Assembly: GCA_016716325.1 (NCBI GenBank)
Contig: JADJWO010000001.1
Location: 1,984,001 to 2,048,000 of the forward strand
DNA: 64,000 nt
DNA from: Nitrosomonadales bacterium
GTDB taxonomy: Bacteria; Pseudomonadota; Gammaproteobacteria; Burkholderiales; Gallionellaceae
Reading direction: 5' to 3'
The notes under the pieces were generated by a model. It worked only from the letters and a program-made list of their open reading frames with translations, searched no databases and was not told the origin of the DNA. Position numbers and translations under genes: made by a program. Below are positions 1 through 8,801 of the stretch, piece by piece; position 1 is the first letter of the stretch; each line of letters begins with the position of its first letter.

Positions 1-1242
1 TACCTGACCGGCTTGCGCGAAGGCAAATCCTCGCTGCGCGTCACCTCCGGTTCCGTGTCCGATAGTCCGACGGGCGGAACGCCTGGCACCGCAACGACAA
101 CCACGACAAGTACCGCCAATCGCACGCAAGCCCAAGACAGCAGCAAGGTGACGACGACCAGCAGAACGGATTTCTGGAGCGAACTGGAACAGTCGCTGAA
201 GGCGATCGTCGGAAACGAACCCGGGCGCAGCGTGGTGATCAGCCCGATGTCCGGCGTGATCGTGGTGCGTGCGATGCCGGATGAACTGAAGAATATCGCT
301 GCTTATCTCAAGGCGTCGCAGATTTCCATCGAGCGGCAGGTGATACTCGAAGCCAAGATCGTCGAAGTACAGCTGAACGACGGCTTCCAGTCCGGGGTGA
401 ATTGGGCGGCTTTCAAGAGCGGCCCCAACAGCAGGGCATCAATCGGACAGATCGCTGCTGGCGGAACCATGGTTCCGGGAACAGCGGGCGCGGGTGCGCT
501 GACACCGGGTGCTTTGACCGGCGGAACCAACCTCGGCACGGTCACGCCCGGCACCGATCTGGTGGGCGGCGCGAACGCACTCGGCACACTGTTCGGCTTG
601 GCCTTCCAGACCAGCAATTTTGCGGCGCTGCTGAACTTCCTGGAGACGCAGGGTAATGTCCACGTGCTGTCCAGTCCGCGTATCGCCACGCTGAACAACC
701 AGAAGGCGGTGCTGAAGGTCGGTACGGACGAGTTCTTCGTGACCAACATCACCTCGACCACCACGACCGGGACGGCGACCACCACTACGCCCAGCGTAAC
801 CTTGCAACCGTTCTTCTCGGGGATCGCGCTGGATGTGACGCCGCGCATCGACCAGAACAACGACATCATCCTGCATATCCATCCTTCGGTGAGTCTGGTC
901 AGCACGGTCAACAAGACGGTGAACGTCGGCGGCGTGGGCGGCACCATGAATCTGCCGCTGGCCTCCAGTTCCGTTTCCGAGACCGACAGCATCGTGCGTG
1001 CGCGCGACGGGCAGATCGTCGCCATCGGCGGCCTGATGCGCCAGGCGACTTTCGACGACCAGTCCGGTTTGCCCGGCTTGCCCAAGCAGGTGTTCGGCCA
1101 GACCAGCAAGCGCACGGAGAAGCGCGAACTGGTGATCCTGCTGAAACCCACCGTGGTGGACAACGACAGGGACTGGTCGGACGACATCACGCGCAGCCGA
1201 GACCGCTTCAACGGGATGACCGGGCAGGGCGCAAAACCCTGA
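1..1242 (+). CDS. mshL: MSHA-type pilus secretin MshL, 5' truncated by window edge
   Basis: Outer-membrane secretin of the GspD/PilQ family, forming the pore through which an MSHA-type pilus or pseudopilus passes. The reading frame is open from the first base, so the N-terminus lies outside the window. Visible: a Thr/Ser/Gly-rich linker (residues about 15-50 of the visible part), a short secretin N-domain, then the secretin core with the hallmarks EAKIVEVQL, a Gly/Ala-rich gate insertion, SSPRIATLNNQ, LDVTPRID and a terminal GQIVAIGGLM beta-lip region. It is one base upstream of mshM, and mshN follows, the usual MSHA order. The gate insertion is long and low in complexity, which is common in this family. 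Family assignment is firm; the Msh subtype rests on its neighbours. Confidence 0.9.
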   Translation, partial: YLTGLREGKSSLRVTSGSVSDSPTGGTPGTATTTTTSTANRTQAQDSSKVTTTSRTDFWSELEQSLKAIVGNEPGRSVVISPMSGVIVVRAMPDELKNIAAYLKASQISIERQVILEAKIVEVQLNDGFQSGVNWAAFKSGPNSRASIGQIAAGGTMVPGTAGAGALTPGALTGGTNLGTVTPGTDLVGGANALGTLFGLAFQTSNFAALLNFLETQGNVHVLSSPRIATLNNQKAVLKVGTDEFFVTNITSTTTTGTATTTTPSVTLQPFFSGIALDVTPRIDQNNDIILHIHPSVSLVSTVNKTVNVGGVGGTMNLPLASSSVSETDSIVRARDGQIVAIGGLMRQATFDDQSGLPGLPKQVFGQTSKRTEKRELVILLKPTVVDNDRDWSDDITRSRDRFNGMTGQGAKP

Positions 1243-1243
1243 T

Positions 1244-2200
1244 ATGTATCTACAGCACTTCGGCCTGCGCGAACTTCCCTTTGGACTGACACCCGACACC
1301 AGTTTCTTCTTCGCCTGCTCCAGTTACCAGGAGGCGCTCAACACCTTGCTGGTGGCGGCGCGCAACGGCGAGGGCTTCATCAAGATCACCGGTGAGGTCG
1401 GCAATGGCAAGACGCTGTTGTGCCGCAAGTTCCTTGCCACGCTGAACCAGGGGCGGCAGTCCACCACGCTGATCGGCACGCAGGACGGGGCTGTGGCTGC
1501 GCCACCCGCGCCGCGGTTCGTCACTGCCTACATTCCCAACCCGTATCTCGAGCCACGCAGCCTGTTGTTGGCATTGGCCGACGAGTTCCGCCTGCCGCTG
1601 GAGAAGGACACCGACCAGCACCGGTTGCTGAAAGGCCTGACGCATGCATTGCTGGATTGCGCGCGTCAGGGACAGCGCGCACTGGTCTGTCTGGACGAGG
1701 CGCAGGCGATGCCGCTGGAAAGCCTGGAAGTGTTGCGCCTGCTGACCAACCTGGAGACCGAGAAACGCAAGTTGTTGCAGGTGGTGCTGTTCGGGCAGCC
1801 GGAACTGGACGAAAGATTGCGCCATCATTCGATACGCCAGCTGCGCCAACGCATCAGTTTCCAGTATGACCTGCAGGGATTGCGCAGGGAGGAACTGGAA
1901 CGCTATCTGCGCCATCGCCTTGCCGTGGCCGGATTCGGCGGCGAAACACTGTTCAGCAAAGGTGCGGTGAGCAAGCTGCACCGTATCAGCGGAGGTACGC
2001 CGAGGCTGGTCAACATCGTTTCGCACAAGTCGATGATGCTGGCATTCAGCGAGGGGAGGCAGCAAGTGCTGCCCAGACATGTCCGCGATGCGGCAGCCGA
2101 TACGCCGGAGGTGCGCCGCGACTGGTTACCCTGGGCTGTTGCGCTGATCGGGACTGCCGTTGCTGCCTCGTTGGGGTTGGCGTGGGTGGCGTTGCAATGA
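1244..2200 (+). CDS. mshM: MSHA biogenesis ATPase MshM (ExeA-like AAA protein)
   Basis: AAA+ ATPase of the ExeA/GspA type that helps assemble the secretin apparatus at the inner membrane. The N-terminus (FGLRELPFGLTPDTSFFF) is the signature opening of ExeA-like proteins. Walker A is GEVGNGKT near residue 47 and Walker B is VCLDEAQ near residue 148. A single hydrophobic helix at the extreme C-terminus (about 297-315) should anchor it in the inner membrane. It follows mshL directly and overlaps mshN by four bases (ATGA), so the three are translationally coupled. At 318 residues it is slightly longer than canonical MshM because of the C-terminal anchor. Confidence 0.9.
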   Translation: MYLQHFGLRELPFGLTPDTSFFFACSSYQEALNTLLVAARNGEGFIKITGEVGNGKTLLCRKFLATLNQGRQSTTLIGTQDGAVAAPPAPRFVTAYIPNPYLEPRSLLLALADEFRLPLEKDTDQHRLLKGLTHALLDCARQGQRALVCLDEAQAMPLESLEVLRLLTNLETEKRKLLQVVLFGQPELDERLRHHSIRQLRQRISFQYDLQGLRREELERYLRHRLAVAGFGGETLFSKGAVSKLHRISGGTPRLVNIVSHKSMMLAFSEGRQQVLPRHVRDAAADTPEVRRDWLPWAVALIGTAVAASLGLAWVALQ

Positions 2201-3279
2201 GCGTCATTAACCAGGTGCTCAACCAGCTCGAGCAGCGCGGCGAACATACCGCGCCGGAGCAGACCATGGTGCGTGCGGTGCCGCGCAACCGGCGCAGCCC
2301 GTTCGTGCCTGTACTGCTTGGATCGCTGCTGGTTGCCGCGCTTGCCGTCTGGCAGTGGGCCGGGCCCCGCAAATTGGAAAGCGTGGCGCAGTCAACCGTA
2401 CAGGCGGCCGATTCTCCTGAGATTGCCGCAACCGTTTCATCGGATGCTTCGGCGATTGCGTCATCAGGCGAGCAACCGGCAGAAGTGCCATTGCCGGATT
2501 TGCGACTGAGTTTCGAGTTGAGTTCGGTGCCGATTCCCTCCGTCCAGCGCGAGGAAAGCAATGGGCTCGTCCCCGGGATTGAGGCCGCTCCTGCGGCAAA
2601 GCGGGCTGAGGTGGCGCGGCAGGATGTGCAGAGATCGGCACAGATTGCGCCGCCCAAGCTCCAGCCGTCCGCGCAAACATTCGCGGGTGCAGCGCCGATA
2701 AAGCAGATCAGCCCCGCGCAAAAGGCCGATGCCGAATTCCGCAAGGCGGCAGCACTGATGCAGCAGGGGCGTACCGACGATGCGCTGGCAGGATACGAGG
2801 CAGCTTTGCGTCTGGATGCCGGCCACGATGCGGCGCGCCAGGCGATGGTTGCATTGCTGCTTGAGGGAAAGCGCGGCGCGGATGCCGAACGGGTGCTGGA
2901 AGAGGGGTTGAAGAGCAGGCCGCAACATGCCGGATTCGCGATGTTGCTGGCGAGATTGCAGGTGGAACGTGGTACGGCCGAGCAGGCGATGGGTACGCTT
3001 GAGAAGACTTTGCCTTATGCCGATGCGAATGCCGATTACCAGGCGTTCTTTGCCGCACTGCTGCAACGCCAGAACCGCCACAAGGAGGCGATCAACCACT
3101 ACCAGCTGGCGCTGCAACTCGCTCCGAACAACGGGATCTGGCTGATGGGCTACGGCATCTCACTGCAAGCGGTGCAGCGCAACGAGGATGCCGGCAACGC
3201 ATACCGGCGTGCGCTCGAATCGAAGATGCTGAGTCCCGAACTGCAGTCCTTTGTAAAGCAAAAACTCAAAGCGCTTTAA
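2197..3279 (+). CDS. mshN: MSHA biogenesis TPR protein MshN
   Basis: Inner-membrane-anchored tetratricopeptide protein of the MSHA system. The start chosen is the ATG overlapping the mshM stop, giving MSVINQVLNQLEQRG, the typical MshN opening; an in-frame upstream ATG would run inside mshM. One transmembrane helix lies at about residues 34-54, followed by a Pro/Ala/Glu-rich periplasmic linker to about residue 170, then roughly five TPR units to the C-terminus. In other genomes mshE (ATPase) and mshG (platform) follow; here a divergent comF follows, so the cluster ends or is split at this point. No clear terminator; a palindromic repeat lies downstream. Confidence 0.85.
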   Translation: MSVINQVLNQLEQRGEHTAPEQTMVRAVPRNRRSPFVPVLLGSLLVAALAVWQWAGPRKLESVAQSTVQAADSPEIAATVSSDASAIASSGEQPAEVPLPDLRLSFELSSVPIPSVQREESNGLVPGIEAAPAAKRAEVARQDVQRSAQIAPPKLQPSAQTFAGAAPIKQISPAQKADAEFRKAAALMQQGRTDDALAGYEAALRLDAGHDAARQAMVALLLEGKRGADAERVLEEGLKSRPQHAGFAMLLARLQVERGTAEQAMGTLEKTLPYADANADYQAFFAALLQRQNRHKEAINHYQLALQLAPNNGIWLMGYGISLQAVQRNEDAGNAYRRALESKMLSPELQSFVKQKLKAL

Positions 3280-3294
3280 TAAAACCTCCTTTGA

Positions 3295-3427
3295 TCCACG
3301 AAAAACACGAAAGTCACGAAATAAATCAATAGGCGGTGTGGGCATGACAATTAACCCATTGGGTGACAATCAAAAGCGTGACATCTTTTTGATTGCTTTC
3401 GTGTTGTTCGTGCCTTTCGTGGACTAA
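3295..3427. repeat. Dispersed CACGAAA-type palindromic repeat, copy 1
   Basis: The mshN-comF gap holds repeated CACGAAA blocks on the left (CCACGAAAAACACGAAA) and their reverse complements on the right (TTTCGTGTTGTTCGTG, CTTTCGTGGACTAAC), forming long imperfect inverted arms around a core of about 70 bases. The core itself contains an inner inverted repeat (CAATCAAAA and TTTTTGATTG). A second copy with the same arms and the same GGACTAAC right end lies between ubiX and the Gx-transporter gene. No gene is seen here. Confidence 0.75.
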
Positions 3428-3454
3428 CTGCTTTCTTCCAAGTTCAAAGATTGC

Positions 3455-4150
3455 TTAGTGGTCGCGGGGCAGGGTTCGCGCCACGACCCAGGCATCGACC
3501 CTGCGCGCGCCGCGCTTGCGTACCGCTTCGGCGAATGCATTCAGGCTGGCGCCGGTGGTCATCACGTCATCCACCAGAGCGACATGTTTGCCGCTCATGT
3601 CCCTGTCGCAACGGAACGCGTCGCGTACATTCTTCTGGCGTTCTTTCCACGGCAAGGCGGATTGCGGCGGCGTGTCGCGTACGCGCCGGCATGCATCGGA
3701 CAACAGCGGGATGTGCAGCATGCGGGCGGCATGGGCAGCAAGCAGTTGCGACTGGTTGAAGCCTCGCTCGCGCAACTTGGCGGGGTGCAGCGGCATCGGA
3801 ATGACGAATTCCGGGAGTTCCGTGTCGTCGATGCGGCATATGAGTTTCTGCGCGAAGGCATGCGCCAGGGCGAGCTGTTCACCGTATTTCATCGCATGTA
3901 TCAGCTTGTCGAGCGGGAAGTGGTAGCCGAACGCCGCAACGGTCCGGCTGAACATCGGCGGTTGCGCCAGGCAATGTCCGCAAGTCTCCCAGTCATGTGA
4001 GGGTAGCGCGCAGACCGGGCAGCGCGGCATGGCGAGATAAGGCAATGACGCGTCGCATGCGCCGCACCAGAGTCCATCATGGCTCATGCTGCCGCACAGT
4101 ACGCAGGGGTGGGCAGGCAATATGCGCTTAACTATTGTGCGAATGTTCAT
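3455..4150 (-). CDS. comF: ComF family phosphoribosyltransferase-like protein
   Basis: ComF/GntX-type protein linked to DNA uptake or nucleotide salvage; its biochemical reaction is not firmly known. Start chosen at MNIRTIVKRIL, with AGGCG upstream; a longer form would begin eight codons earlier. The N-terminal third has two CxxC zinc-finger-like pairs (CVLCGS...CGAC and CPVCALP...CGHC). The C-terminal half is a type I PRTase fold with the PRPP loop ALVDDVMTTGAS near residues 193-204. Length (231) is normal. It is divergent from bioB, and in betaproteobacteria comF is often next to biotin genes. Confidence 0.88.
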   Translation of the reverse strand: MNIRTIVKRILPAHPCVLCGSMSHDGLWCGACDASLPYLAMPRCPVCALPSHDWETCGHCLAQPPMFSRTVAAFGYHFPLDKLIHAMKYGEQLALAHAFAQKLICRIDDTELPEFVIPMPLHPAKLRERGFNQSQLLAAHAARMLHIPLLSDACRRVRDTPPQSALPWKERQKNVRDAFRCDRDMSGKHVALVDDVMTTGASLNAFAEAVRKRGARRVDAWVVARTLPRDH

Positions 4151-4167
4151 AAAAGTGTCGCCTGAAA

Positions 4168-4197
4168 TTGGCAAGCCTCCGTCCTTTCCGCGATAAT
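4168..4197 (+). promoter_or_regulatory. Predicted sigma-70 promoter of the bio operon
   Basis: TTGGCA (-35) and GATAAT (-10), each one mismatch from consensus, separated by 18 bases. Transcription would start near 4204, about 30 bases before the bioB ATG. It lies in the comF-bioB divergent gap. No BirA operator was recognised. Confidence 0.55.
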
Positions 4198-4235
4198 GCG
4201 CGTCCTGTTACGACCTTGAACCCGGTTAAACCACC

Positions 4236-5231
4236 ATGAATACCCAGACCGTAGAATTTTGCCGCCCTGTCCCTGCAAACGATACTTCAATGCGCTGGAG
4301 TGTGGACGACATCGAATCATTGTTCAAGTTGCCGTTCGCCGACCTGATGTTCCGTGCCCAGCAGGTGCACCGCGAACACTTCGACCCGAATCAGGTGCAG
4401 CTTTCCACGCTGTTGTCAATCAAGACCGGCGGCTGTTCCGAAGATTGCGGCTATTGCCCGCAATCGGCGTTCCACAGTGCGGGTGTGGAGAACCGCAAGA
4501 TGCTGGCAGTGCAGGAGGTCATCAAAGCAGCGAAAGCGGCACAGCAGGCCGGTGCCGACCGCTTCTGCATGGGCGCTGCCTGGCGCGAGCCGAGCCGCGA
4601 GGACATGGAGGCCGTGATCGAGATGGTGAAGGAGGTCAAGGCGCTGGGCATGGAGACCTGCGCCACGCTGGGCATGCTGGACGACGAGCAGACCGAGCAG
4701 TTGCGCCAGGCCGGGCTGGACTACTACAACCACAACCTGGATACCGCACCGGAGTTCTACGGCAATATCATCAGCACGCGCGACTACCAGGACAGGCTGG
4801 ACACGCTGGAACGTGTACGCCGCGCCGGCATGCATGTCTGCAGCGGCGGCATCATCGGCATGGGCGAGACGCTGACGCAGCGCGCAGGGCTGATCTCGCA
4901 ACTGGCCAACATGAATCCTTATCCCGAGAGCGTGCCGATCAACAATCTGGTCAAGGTGGAAGGCACGCCGCTGGCCGGGGAGCAGGACATCGACCCGCTC
5001 GATTTCGTGCGCATGATCGCCGTGGCACGTATCACCATGCCGACGGCGCGTGTGCGGCTTTCCGCCGGGCGGCAGCAGATGAGCGAGGCGGTGCAGGCGC
5101 TGTGTTTCCTCGCCGGCGCCAACTCCATCTTCTATGGCGAGCAATTGCTGACCACCGGCAATCCCGAAGTGGCCAAGGACCGGGCGCTGATGGACAAGCT
5201 GGGCATGTATCCCTTTTCTGAGAACCACTGA
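4236..5231 (+). CDS. bioB: Biotin synthase
   Basis: Radical-SAM enzyme that inserts sulfur into dethiobiotin to form biotin. The radical-SAM [4Fe-4S] motif CxxxCxxC is at C67, C71 and C74, within GGCSEDCGYCPQS. The motif YNHNLDT near residue 169 and the C-terminal NSIFYGEQLLTTGNP are diagnostic of BioB. Length 331 is normal. It is first in a run bioB-F-H-C-D and shares one base with bioF (TGATG). Confidence 0.97.
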   Translation: MNTQTVEFCRPVPANDTSMRWSVDDIESLFKLPFADLMFRAQQVHREHFDPNQVQLSTLLSIKTGGCSEDCGYCPQSAFHSAGVENRKMLAVQEVIKAAKAAQQAGADRFCMGAAWREPSREDMEAVIEMVKEVKALGMETCATLGMLDDEQTEQLRQAGLDYYNHNLDTAPEFYGNIISTRDYQDRLDTLERVRRAGMHVCSGGIIGMGETLTQRAGLISQLANMNPYPESVPINNLVKVEGTPLAGEQDIDPLDFVRMIAVARITMPTARVRLSAGRQQMSEAVQALCFLAGANSIFYGEQLLTTGNPEVAKDRALMDKLGMYPFSENH

Positions 5232-6514
5232 TGACGTTTGCGGCGCTGCAACGCGATCTGGATGAGCGCGCCGCACAGGGCCTGTTGCGCCGCCGCCGCA
5301 CGCTGGACAGTCCGCAGTCGCCGCACATCGCGGTCGATGGCGCGCCCTACCTTTCCTTCTGCAGCAACGATTACCTCGGCCTGGCCAATCATCCGCAGCT
5401 GAAAGAGGCGCTGCAACAGGGTGTTCAGCAATGGGGAGCGGGTGCCGGGGCGGCGCATCTGGTGAGCGGACATTTCACACCGCATCATGAACTCGAACAG
5501 CAACTGGCTGCCTTCGTCGGCAAACCCGCCGCGCTGTTGTTCTCCACCGGCTACATGGCCAACCTCGGCGTGGTGCAGGCACTGGTCGGCAAGGACGATA
5601 CGGTGTTCGCCGACAAGCTCAACCATGCTTCGCTGAACGACGCCATGCTGCTGTCGCGCGCCAAGGTACAACGATACCGGCACGGCGACATGGCGCAACT
5701 CGATTCCCTGCTGGCGAAGCAACAGGGCGGCAGGAAGCTCGTCATCACCGATGCGGTCTTCAGCATGGACGGCGACATCGCGCCACTGCCGGAGCTGCTG
5801 GCGTTGTGCGAGAAACACGATGCATGGCTGCTGGTGGACGATGCGCACGGTTTCGGCGTGCTGGGCGCGCAGGGCAGAGGCTGCCTGTCTCATTTTGGAT
5901 TGGATGGCGAATCAGGAAACCCGAGCGAGCGGGATGAACTGCAAGGAGCCGCACAGCGAGCGACGACACATACCGCGTTGGTAGGGGAGGAGCTCGCGAG
6001 CACGCGATACAGCAGATCGCCCGCGCAGCCGGGTTTTGAGCGCGTCATCCTGATGGGGACGCTGGGCAAAGCCGCCGGCGTCTCCGGCGCCTTCGTCGCA
6101 GCGGATCGGGTGGTCATCGATACGCTGGTGAACCATGCCCGCAGCTACGTCTACACCACGGCTGCGCCGGCGGCACTCGCGGTGGCACTGATGGCGAGCC
6201 TGAGGCTCATCGAGCAAGGAGATGAATTGCGCGATCACCTGTTCCGGCTCATCGGGAAACTGCGCGCCAGCCTGGCTGATCTGCCTTGGGCGATGATGCC
6301 CTCTGATACTGCCATCCAGCCGCTGCTGGTCGGTGACAACCGGCAGGCTCTGGCTTTAAGCGAAGCCCTGCGCGAGCGTGACCTCTGGGTCGCGGCGATC
6401 CGCCCGCCTACGGTGCCGCAGGGCACGGCGCGTTTGCGCATCACGCTTTCGGCCGCGCACAGCGTGGAGGATGTCGAACGATTGAGCGGGGCGTTGCATG
6501 AGCTTGCACGTTGA
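5231..6514 (+). CDS. bioF: 8-amino-7-oxononanoate synthase with a repeat-derived insertion
   Basis: PLP enzyme condensing pimeloyl-ACP with L-alanine. The SFCSNDYLGLANHP opening, VDDAHGFGVLG and the PLP lysine in GTLGKAAGVSG (K280) are intact. At 427 residues it is about 40 longer than usual. The excess lies at about residues 227-270, between GCLSHFGLDGE and RVILMGTLGKA, where homologues have only a few residues. The DNA there is a dispersed palindromic element (see the repeat entry) inserted in frame. The insertion is on the surface-loop side just before the PLP lysine strand, so activity may be retained. bioF overlaps bioH by 17 bases. Confidence 0.95.
   Translation: MTFAALQRDLDERAAQGLLRRRRTLDSPQSPHIAVDGAPYLSFCSNDYLGLANHPQLKEALQQGVQQWGAGAGAAHLVSGHFTPHHELEQQLAAFVGKPAALLFSTGYMANLGVVQALVGKDDTVFADKLNHASLNDAMLLSRAKVQRYRHGDMAQLDSLLAKQQGGRKLVITDAVFSMDGDIAPLPELLALCEKHDAWLLVDDAHGFGVLGAQGRGCLSHFGLDGESGNPSERDELQGAAQRATTHTALVGEELASTRYSRSPAQPGFERVILMGTLGKAAGVSGAFVAADRVVIDTLVNHARSYVYTTAAPAALAVALMASLRLIEQGDELRDHLFRLIGKLRASLADLPWAMMPSDTAIQPLLVGDNRQALALSEALRERDLWVAAIRPPTVPQGTARLRITLSAAHSVEDVERLSGALHELAR
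5911..6040. repeat. Palindromic repeat element (family A), copy inside bioF
   Basis: About 130 bases with inverted ends: the left end reads AGGAAACCCGAGCGAGCGGG and the reverse complement of the right end reads TCAAAACCCGGCTGCGCGGG. The core shares ordered blocks with the reverse complement of the element between hprK and ptsN: CACAGCGA, ACATACCG, GGTAGG and GAGGAGC, in the same order and spacing. It preserves the bioF frame and encodes about 44 residues rich in Ser, Arg, Glu and Ala. Confidence 0.8.
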
Positions 6515-7268
6515 AACGCAAGGCAACGGCGCGCCGCTCATCCTGCTGCATGGCTGGGGGATGCATGGCGGGATCTGGGGCGAGATCGTCGAAAATCTCG
6601 CGCAGGATTTCACGGTGCATCGTGTCGATCTGCCGGGACATGGCCTGAGTTCTCCGACCGAAACTTTCTCGCTGGAGACGGTCGTCGCGCAACTGGCCGC
6701 GCACTTTGGTCAGCCGGTGACGCTTCTGGGGTGGTCGCTCGGCGGCATCGTCGCGCAATCCTGGGCGGCACGCGAACCGGAGAAGGTGGAGCGTCTGATC
6801 CTGGTGGCGAGCACGCCGTGCTTCGCCGAACGTGAAGACTGGGCGTTCGGCATGCCGCGTGTGATCCTTGAGCAGTTCGCCGCCGAACTGGAAAAGAACC
6901 ATGCTGCGACCCTGCGGCGTTTCCTTGCCCTGCAGGTTCGCGGTAGCGAAGGTGAACGTGAACTGCTGGCCGGATTGCGTGAGCAGTTGTTCAGCCGTGG
7001 CGAGCCACAACTGGCGGCGTTGCGTGGCGGGCTGGATATCCTGCGCGATGCCGACCTGCGCGATGCCTTGCCGAGAATAATGCAGCCGACGCTGGTGATC
7101 GCGGGCGAACGCGACCGGCTGACCCCGCCGGAAGCTTCATACCATCTGGCCGCGGCGATGCCGACGGCACGTATGGTGGAGATCGCCGGCGCGGCGCATG
7201 CGCCGTTCCTGTCCCATGCGGATACATTTGTCGAACAAGTAAAGAGCTTTCTGGATGAACGAATTTGA
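6498..7268 (+). CDS. bioH: Pimeloyl-ACP methyl ester carboxylesterase BioH
   Basis: Alpha/beta hydrolase that removes the methyl group from pimeloyl-ACP methyl ester, ending the modified fatty-acid cycle of pimelate synthesis. The nucleophile is S80 in GWSLGG, with the acid in AGERDRL and the histidine in AGAAHAPF forming the triad. The oxyanion region HGWGMHGG is at residues 18-25. Length 256 matches the family. It starts inside bioF and overlaps bioC by 14 bases, a linked BioC-BioH pair. Confidence 0.94.
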   Translation: MSLHVETQGNGAPLILLHGWGMHGGIWGEIVENLAQDFTVHRVDLPGHGLSSPTETFSLETVVAQLAAHFGQPVTLLGWSLGGIVAQSWAAREPEKVERLILVASTPCFAEREDWAFGMPRVILEQFAAELEKNHAATLRRFLALQVRGSEGERELLAGLREQLFSRGEPQLAALRGGLDILRDADLRDALPRIMQPTLVIAGERDRLTPPEASYHLAAAMPTARMVEIAGAAHAPFLSHADTFVEQVKSFLDERI

Positions 7269-8124
7269 AATAGACAAGAAACAGGTGCGGCGCGCTTTCA
7301 GCCGCGCCGCTGCGGATTACGACGCTGCCGCGGTGCTGCAGCGCGAGGTCTGCGTACGCATGCTGGAGCGGCTCGATTACGTCAAGCTGCAACCTGCGCG
7401 CGTGCTGGACGTCGGCAGCGGTACCGGATGGGGGACACGCCAGTTAAGCGAGCGCTACCCGAAGGCCGATATCACTGCGCTCGATATCGCGCTCGGCATG
7501 CTGCAGCATGCAAGGGGTACATCGAACTGGTGGAAGAAGCTGTTTGCCGGCAAGCGCGAAAGCTATCTGTGTGCCGATGTCGAGGCGCTGCCGGTCGCTT
7601 CCGGCAGCGCGGAGATGGTGTGGTCCAATCTGGCACTGCAATGGTGCAACGACCTGCCCGCCACTTTCGTCGAATTGCATCGCGTGCTCAAGGTGGAGGG
7701 ATTGCTGATGTTCTCCAGTTTCGGGGTCGATACGCTGAAGGAGTTGCGCGTCGCTTTCCGTGAGGTGGACGGCTATAACCACCTGAACCGTTTCGCCGAT
7801 ATGCACGATATCGGCGACATGCTGGTGGCTGCGGGTTTCGCCGACCCGGTGATGGAGATGGAGAAGATCACGCTGACCTATGACGATGTGCGCGCCGTGA
7901 TGCAGGACCTGAAGCGCATCGGCGCACACAATGCCACGGCGGGACGCGCGCCGGGGATGATGGGCAAGGCAGCCTGGCGTCGTGTCACGGAGAATTACGA
8001 AACACTGCGACGCGATGGCAAGTTGCCGGCGACCTTCGAGATCATCTACGGCCATGCATGGAAACCCGCGCCGAAGCAGGTTGCGGACGGGCGCTCGATC
8101 ATCCGGACGGATTTCAGGCTATGA
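7255..8124 (+). CDS. bioC: Malonyl-ACP O-methyltransferase BioC
   Basis: SAM-dependent methyltransferase that methylates malonyl-ACP to start pimelate synthesis. SAM motif I is VLDVGSGTGWGTRQL (about residues 49-63); motif II acidic ALD follows, and WSNLALQWCNDLP is a typical BioC segment. Length 289 is slightly above average. It overlaps bioD by four bases (ATGA). With bioH in the same operon, the route to pimeloyl-ACP is complete here. Confidence 0.94.
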   Translation: MNEFEIDKKQVRRAFSRAAADYDAAAVLQREVCVRMLERLDYVKLQPARVLDVGSGTGWGTRQLSERYPKADITALDIALGMLQHARGTSNWWKKLFAGKRESYLCADVEALPVASGSAEMVWSNLALQWCNDLPATFVELHRVLKVEGLLMFSSFGVDTLKELRVAFREVDGYNHLNRFADMHDIGDMLVAAGFADPVMEMEKITLTYDDVRAVMQDLKRIGAHNATAGRAPGMMGKAAWRRVTENYETLRRDGKLPATFEIIYGHAWKPAPKQVADGRSIIRTDFRL

Positions 8125-8801
8125 GCTACTTCATCACCGGAACCGATACCGGTGTCGGCAAGACATTGGTGAGTTGTGCCTTGTTGCATGCGTTTGCGGC
8201 GCAGGGCAGGACCGTTGCCGGTTTCAAACCGGTCGCTGCCGGTTGCGATGAGGATGGGCGCAACGAGGATGCCAGATTGCTGCGTTCATTGAGCAATGTC
8301 CCGCTCAGCTATGGACAGGTGAATCCTTATTGCCTGCGCGCCGCCATCGCGCCGCACCTCGCGGCGGGGAAGGAGGGTGTGCGTATCGATCTGTCGCGCA
8401 TCGAAGCTGCCTATCGCGAACTGGCAAAGCGGGCAAACACGGTGATCGTGGAAGGCGCAGGCGGTTTCATGGTGCCGCTGAACGACACGCAGGACAGCGC
8501 GGATCTGGCACAGGCGCTGGACTTGCCGGTGATCCTGGTGGTGGGCATGCGGCTGGGTTGCCTCAATCATGCGTTGCTGACGCTGCGCGCCATTGCCGAT
8601 TACCAATTAGAATGCGCGGGCTGGGTGGCGAACGTGCTGGATGGCGGGATGCCTGCGTTGCAGGAGAACATCGACACGTTGCGCGAACGCATCGCCGCGC
8701 CTTTGCTGGGTGTGGTGTCGCAGATGGCAATACCGGATGCCGGCGTGGCAGCACGGCATATCGATCTGAAACTATTGGAGCAAGGTTCGACGAATGAGTG
8801 A
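8121..8801 (+). CDS. bioD: ATP-dependent dethiobiotin synthetase
   Basis: Carboxylates 7,8-diaminononanoate and closes the ureido ring. Start set at MSYFITGTDTGVGKT, the ATG overlapping the bioC stop; an in-frame upstream ATG lies within bioC. The P-loop is GTDTGVGKT at residues 7-15, and KPVAAGCD and VEGAGGFMVPL are the family's conserved substrate and Walker B-like motifs. 226 residues. bioA, needed between BioF and BioD, is not in the window. Confidence 0.96.
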   Translation: MSYFITGTDTGVGKTLVSCALLHAFAAQGRTVAGFKPVAAGCDEDGRNEDARLLRSLSNVPLSYGQVNPYCLRAAIAPHLAAGKEGVRIDLSRIEAAYRELAKRANTVIVEGAGGFMVPLNDTQDSADLAQALDLPVILVVGMRLGCLNHALLTLRAIADYQLECAGWVANVLDGGMPALQENIDTLRERIAAPLLGVVSQMAIPDAGVAARHIDLKLLEQGSTNE

